Source: Flavobacterium crocinum (GTDB lineage: Bacteria; Bacteroidota; Bacteroidia; Flavobacteriales; Flavobacteriaceae). Taken from it: DNA of 64,000 nucleotides. The stretch covers positions 5,580,001 to 5,644,000 of the forward strand of contig NZ_CP029255.1 of assembly GCF_003122385.1 (NCBI RefSeq), in the 5' to 3' direction. Shown in pieces: positions 61,556 through 64,000 of this stretch. The notes beneath the pieces are model-generated. The model made no database searches, had not been told where the DNA came from, and saw nothing but the letters and a program-made list of their open reading frames with translations. The position numbers and the translations under genes are program-made. The first letter of the stretch is position 1, and the number at the start of each line of letters is the position of its first letter.

Positions 61556-62086
61556 TTATTCATTTATAAAAATGGAATCTATGTAAGTAGTTTGCTCTTT
61601 AGTCTTTTCGTCTTCTTTTGTAAAATGCAAGATTGTATATATTAATATTGATTTGTCATAGTTACTTTTTATTAATCGAATTTCTTGCATATTTTTTAAC
61701 TCCTGTAAAGTTTTAATTTCTCCTTTTAATAGCTTATTTAATATTTCCTGATCGATAACGCTATATTCATAGTTCCCATATTTTTCTTCATTAAATAATT
61801 TTCCCTTTGCCAATTCATAAATTCCTCTAAGTCCATTGTCTTTTGCTTTTTCAACATCATATGCGACAATATCATCCCATACTTTTTCAATAGGTTTACT
61901 TATGCTTGGATAAACCACCGCATTCAAAAAGTCTAAAGGAACAAACATCGTTGTAAGAGTCTCCATTTTTCCATCCATTCCAAATTTGATTGTATCTATA
62001 CTGTTTATGATGAAGTTCAATTTTTCCGCATTTTTTAATATTGCATTACGTACCCCAACCTGTTTAAAATAATCCAATTGGCTTAT
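61556..62086 (-). pseudogene. Orphan toxin tip 2, begins at the G-I-S-Q junction
   Basis: A frame of about 176 codons from I-S-Q-L-D-Y-F-K-Q-V-G to Y-I-D-S-I-F-I-N-E, undamaged, with TAA directly before the first Ile codon, so there is no normal start. It belongs with the right-edge toxin: A-I-L-K-N-A-E-K-L-N-F-I-I-N-S-I-D, K-F-G-M-D-G-K-M-E-T-L, F-V-P-L-D-F-L-N-A-V-V-Y-P-S-I-S-K-P. It differs in the last 80 residues. A TTG at 62077 is possible but weak as start. Confidence 0.82.
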
Positions 62087-62103
62087 TTATTATTTTGTTT
62101 TTC

Positions 62104-62691
62104 TTACCAATTGATTTTTTTCACCACATAAAAATTCTCTTTCTTACCTCTCATTGCTTTAAAATGAATAGAATCAGGAATTTTATTAAAGTCATTAATG
62201 AGTGTTTTATTTTCATTTCTAAACTTATCATAAGTGGTCAGTCTTATTATATCATGTGATTTTAAATTTTCTAAAGATTTGTTGATATTATATTTTTTGA
62301 GAAGTTTTTGTGCATCCCTTTTAGAAATTAAATAGTTATTTTGTTTAATAATAATATTTATCAGTTTATTGTTAGCTAAATCTGAATCTATTTGAAATAT
62401 TTGCTTTGTTTTGTCTTGTTTATTGTAAACCTCATAATCAAAAGCATCATCCATTAATGTTTTTTTATCAACTCGATAGAACCAAACGACATATCTAGTA
62501 GAAGAATCCATATTTACTTCAAATTCTAATGGAATGCTTATTCGTATGCTGTCTTTTGTTGCGCTACGATCTTTATAATTATCTTCTAGGATTACCATCT
62601 CTTTAGATATAATTTGTGTGATTTCAATAGGTTCTTTAAATTCGCAAGAAATCAAACTCAAACCCAATAATAATACATATAGATATTTCAT
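62104..62691 (-). CDS. Immunity-type lipoprotein (unit 1)
   Basis: A 195-residue intact lipoprotein (M-K-Y-L-Y-V-L-L-L-G-L-S-L-I-S-C-E-F-K). Conserved family points: E-P-I-E-I-T-Q-I-I-S, K-D-S-I-R-I-S-I-P-L-E-F-E, I-K-Q-N-N-Y-L-I-S-K-R-D-A, L-L-K-K-Y-N-I-N-K-S, R-L-T-T-Y-D-K-F and terminal K-K-I-N-W. It starts 11 bases behind the stop of the only toxin that still has its delivery part, so it should be the partner of the currently displayed tip. Confidence 0.75.
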   Translation of the reverse strand: MKYLYVLLLGLSLISCEFKEPIEITQIISKEMVILEDNYKDRSATKDSIRISIPLEFEVNMDSSTRYVVWFYRVDKKTLMDDAFDYEVYNKQDKTKQIFQIDSDLANNKLINIIIKQNNYLISKRDAQKLLKKYNINKSLENLKSHDIIRLTTYDKFRNENKTLINDFNKIPDSIHFKAMRGKKENFYVVKKINW

Positions 62692-62702
62692 GATTTTAAT
62701 TA

Positions 62703-64000
62703 TTAGTTAATAAAAATTGCATCAACGTATGTAATTTCTTTGTCCGTATCTTTATCTGTTTTTGTGTAATGAAAAATAGTATATAACAAAGTATCTTCGT
62801 ATTCATATTTATCCATTGTTTCTTTAAGGGTTGTTTCAGAATGTCGCATTTCTTTTAAAGTTTTAATTCTTCCTTGAATTAAATTATCTAGAGTTTTTTG
62901 ACCTATTCTTGTATATTTATAATCTCCATAGTTATCTTTCTTGAACCATGTAGCATTTGCTAAATTATAAATACCTCTGAGTCCTTTATCTTTTGCTTCT
63001 TCAACAGCATCTAAAACCATTCCATCCCATACTTTTTCAATAGGTTTACTAATACTTGGATATACGACAGCATTCAAAAAGTCTAAAGGAACAAACATTG
63101 TGGTAAGAGTCTCCATTTTTCCATCCATTCCAAATTTTATTGTATCGATGCTATTTATAATGAAGTTTAATTTTTCAGCATTTTTTAATATTGCATTACG
63201 TATCCCAACCTGTTTAAAATAATCCAATTGACTTATTCCTTTAGTAGTTACAACTTTACCTTCTTTTTTATAACCAAAATTGGCTGCTTGGGTAATTTCG
63301 TACAATTCACCGCCATTATCAAATACAGGTTTAGTATAAATTCTACTACTGTATTCTAACTTACCCATATTATTTACAAGATGTCCTTTTTTAAGTTGTT
63401 TTATTGCAATAGAAAATCTAAGTTTATCACTATGTTTAACCATTTCCTCTCGCAATTCGAACATCGCATTGTTTTTTATATTCTCACAAATCTTGTCCAT
63501 TACATTCTCAAGTTCTTTTGATGGCTCTTCAGTAGCTACTATACCTGCTGAGAAGACTATTATCTCTCCATCTGCAGACCTGATTTCTGGAAAACCATAG
63601 CCTTCAAAGGCAGGCTTTATAAACAAAGTTGTTTTAGAACGATATACATCAAGTATATTGTTGTTAGATTTCCAGTAAGTATTATGATATTTCCAAGTCC
63701 AGTAAAATTCAAGACAGCTGTTAATACTTCCTTTTTCATCTTTTTTAATTTCAATGTGCCATTTTGGGTTCAAATACAATTCTATTGTTATTCTGTGCTG
63801 TCCGTTTACTTCTCTAACCATAACGGTTTTGAAAACCATTTGTCCATCAAATTTTGGATTATCAAAGATGGTCAGATCTTTAAAAGGAGTGTTTTTATCC
63901 CAAAGCTGAAAGGTTATGCTTGTTCCAACAGGGATGCTTTCACTTACATTTAATTGAAAATAAACCGTTTCTTCCAAATAGGCTTTTGGCCAATTGGAGT
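62703..64000 (-). CDS. Polymorphic toxin, 5' end beyond window (unit 1)
   Basis: Open for 432 codons to the right edge; the TTG at 63977 is not a start, since the frame continues upstream as S-N-W-P-K-A-Y-L-E-E-T-V. Order: an Ig-like beta domain (V-G-T-S-I-T-F-Q-L-W-D-K), a region of about 80 residues with E-L-E-N-V-M-D-K, the conserved linker N-N-M-G-K-L-E-Y-S, Y-T-K-P-V-F-D-N-G-G-E-L-Y-E, N-F-G-Y-K-K-E-G-K, junction T-T-K-G-I-S-Q-L-D-Y-F-K, then a tip of about 175 residues ending Y-V-D-A-I-F-I-N. No signal peptide or catalytic motif is visible. The delivery route (type VI or other) is not seen here. Confidence 0.75.
   Translation of the reverse strand, partial: SNWPKAYLEETVYFQLNVSESIPVGTSITFQLWDKNTPFKDLTIFDNPKFDGQMVFKTVMVREVNGQHRITIELYLNPKWHIEIKKDEKGSINSCLEFYWTWKYHNTYWKSNNNILDVYRSKTTLFIKPAFEGYGFPEIRSADGEIIVFSAGIVATEEPSKELENVMDKICENIKNNAMFELREEMVKHSDKLRFSIAIKQLKKGHLVNNMGKLEYSSRIYTKPVFDNGGELYEITQAANFGYKKEGKVVTTKGISQLDYFKQVGIRNAILKNAEKLNFIINSIDTIKFGMDGKMETLTTMFVPLDFLNAVVYPSISKPIEKVWDGMVLDAVEEAKDKGLRGIYNLANATWFKKDNYGDYKYTRIGQKTLDNLIQGRIKTLKEMRHSETTLKETMDKYEYEDTLLYTIFHYTKTDKDTDKEITYVDAIFIN

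Noticed and set aside
61556..62077. TTG at 62077 as real start of toxin tip 2
   Set aside because: Homology continues upstream through S-Q and I to a stop codon, so TTG is only the first permitted codon in a truncated frame.
62703..63977. TTG at 63977 as start of the right-edge toxin
   Set aside because: The frame stays open to the window edge (S-N-W-P-K-A-Y before it), so the gene is partial.

Overview
The window looks like a chromosomal segment of a Flavobacterium-type bacterium (Bacteroidota). The base composition is AT-rich. It carries a SusC/SusD pair with FecR and a Bacteroidetes-type ECF sigma factor, many short lipoproteins with relaxed lipoboxes, DUF4843 and PKD-like lipoproteins, and the short intergenic palindromes common in this genus. 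No rRNA, tRNA, CRISPR array or transposase gene was seen.

Layout. 0-10 kb: two secreted lipoproteins (a beta-propeller-like protein and a metzincin-type metalloprotease), nagA, a DUF2490 protein, and a tight ABC/HlyD/TolC export operon on the minus strand. 10-29 kb: a DUF1810 protein, a DsbD-like reductase, then a large minus-strand locus. Read in transcription order it is ECF sigma factor, FecR anti-sigma, STN-SusC, SusD, DUF4843 lipoprotein, PKD-like lipoprotein, thioredoxin, retropepsin-like protease, TlpA-like thioredoxin and M16 peptidase. This resembles an uptake locus for a peptide or protein substrate, with disulfide handling and proteolysis, under trans-envelope control. 29-36 kb: an L,D-transpeptidase, a MocR-type PLP regulator, a DUF2024 protein, a yggS gene interrupted by one TGA codon, an AAA ATPase whose 3' end is tandemly duplicated, and a processive family-2 glycosyltransferase. 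36-41 kb: a small response regulator and an eight-PAS histidine kinase.

41-53 kb: two paralogous copies of one module. Each has a minus-strand single-TM protein, a conserved leader, a tiny lipoprotein of about 60 residues, and a lipoprotein/TPR sensor histidine kinase. Only the first copy has a response regulator. In both copies a terminator-like hairpin with a T-run spans the kinase start codon. A TTACGG-type element occurs in both leaders and, as a palindrome, upstream of two nearby small-gene clusters. This looks like an undescribed signalling module. Between the copies lie several small lipoproteins and a GH1 beta-glucosidase.

53-64 kb: a deoxyribonucleotidase divergent from a DeoR-type regulator with a perfect 26-bp palindromic operator between them, then the most striking region. 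A minus-strand array of polymorphic-toxin C-terminal tips, each paired with a lipoprotein immunity-like gene, begins with a toxin gene that runs off the right edge of the window. It decays through promoterless tips with no start codon and frameshifted or truncated immunity genes. Two tips start exactly at a conserved G-I-S-Q junction. The array also contains a 30-bp perfect inverted repeat, with a third copy at its far end. The lipoprotein partners suggest an effector acting in the cell envelope. No catalytic motif was recognised in the tips.
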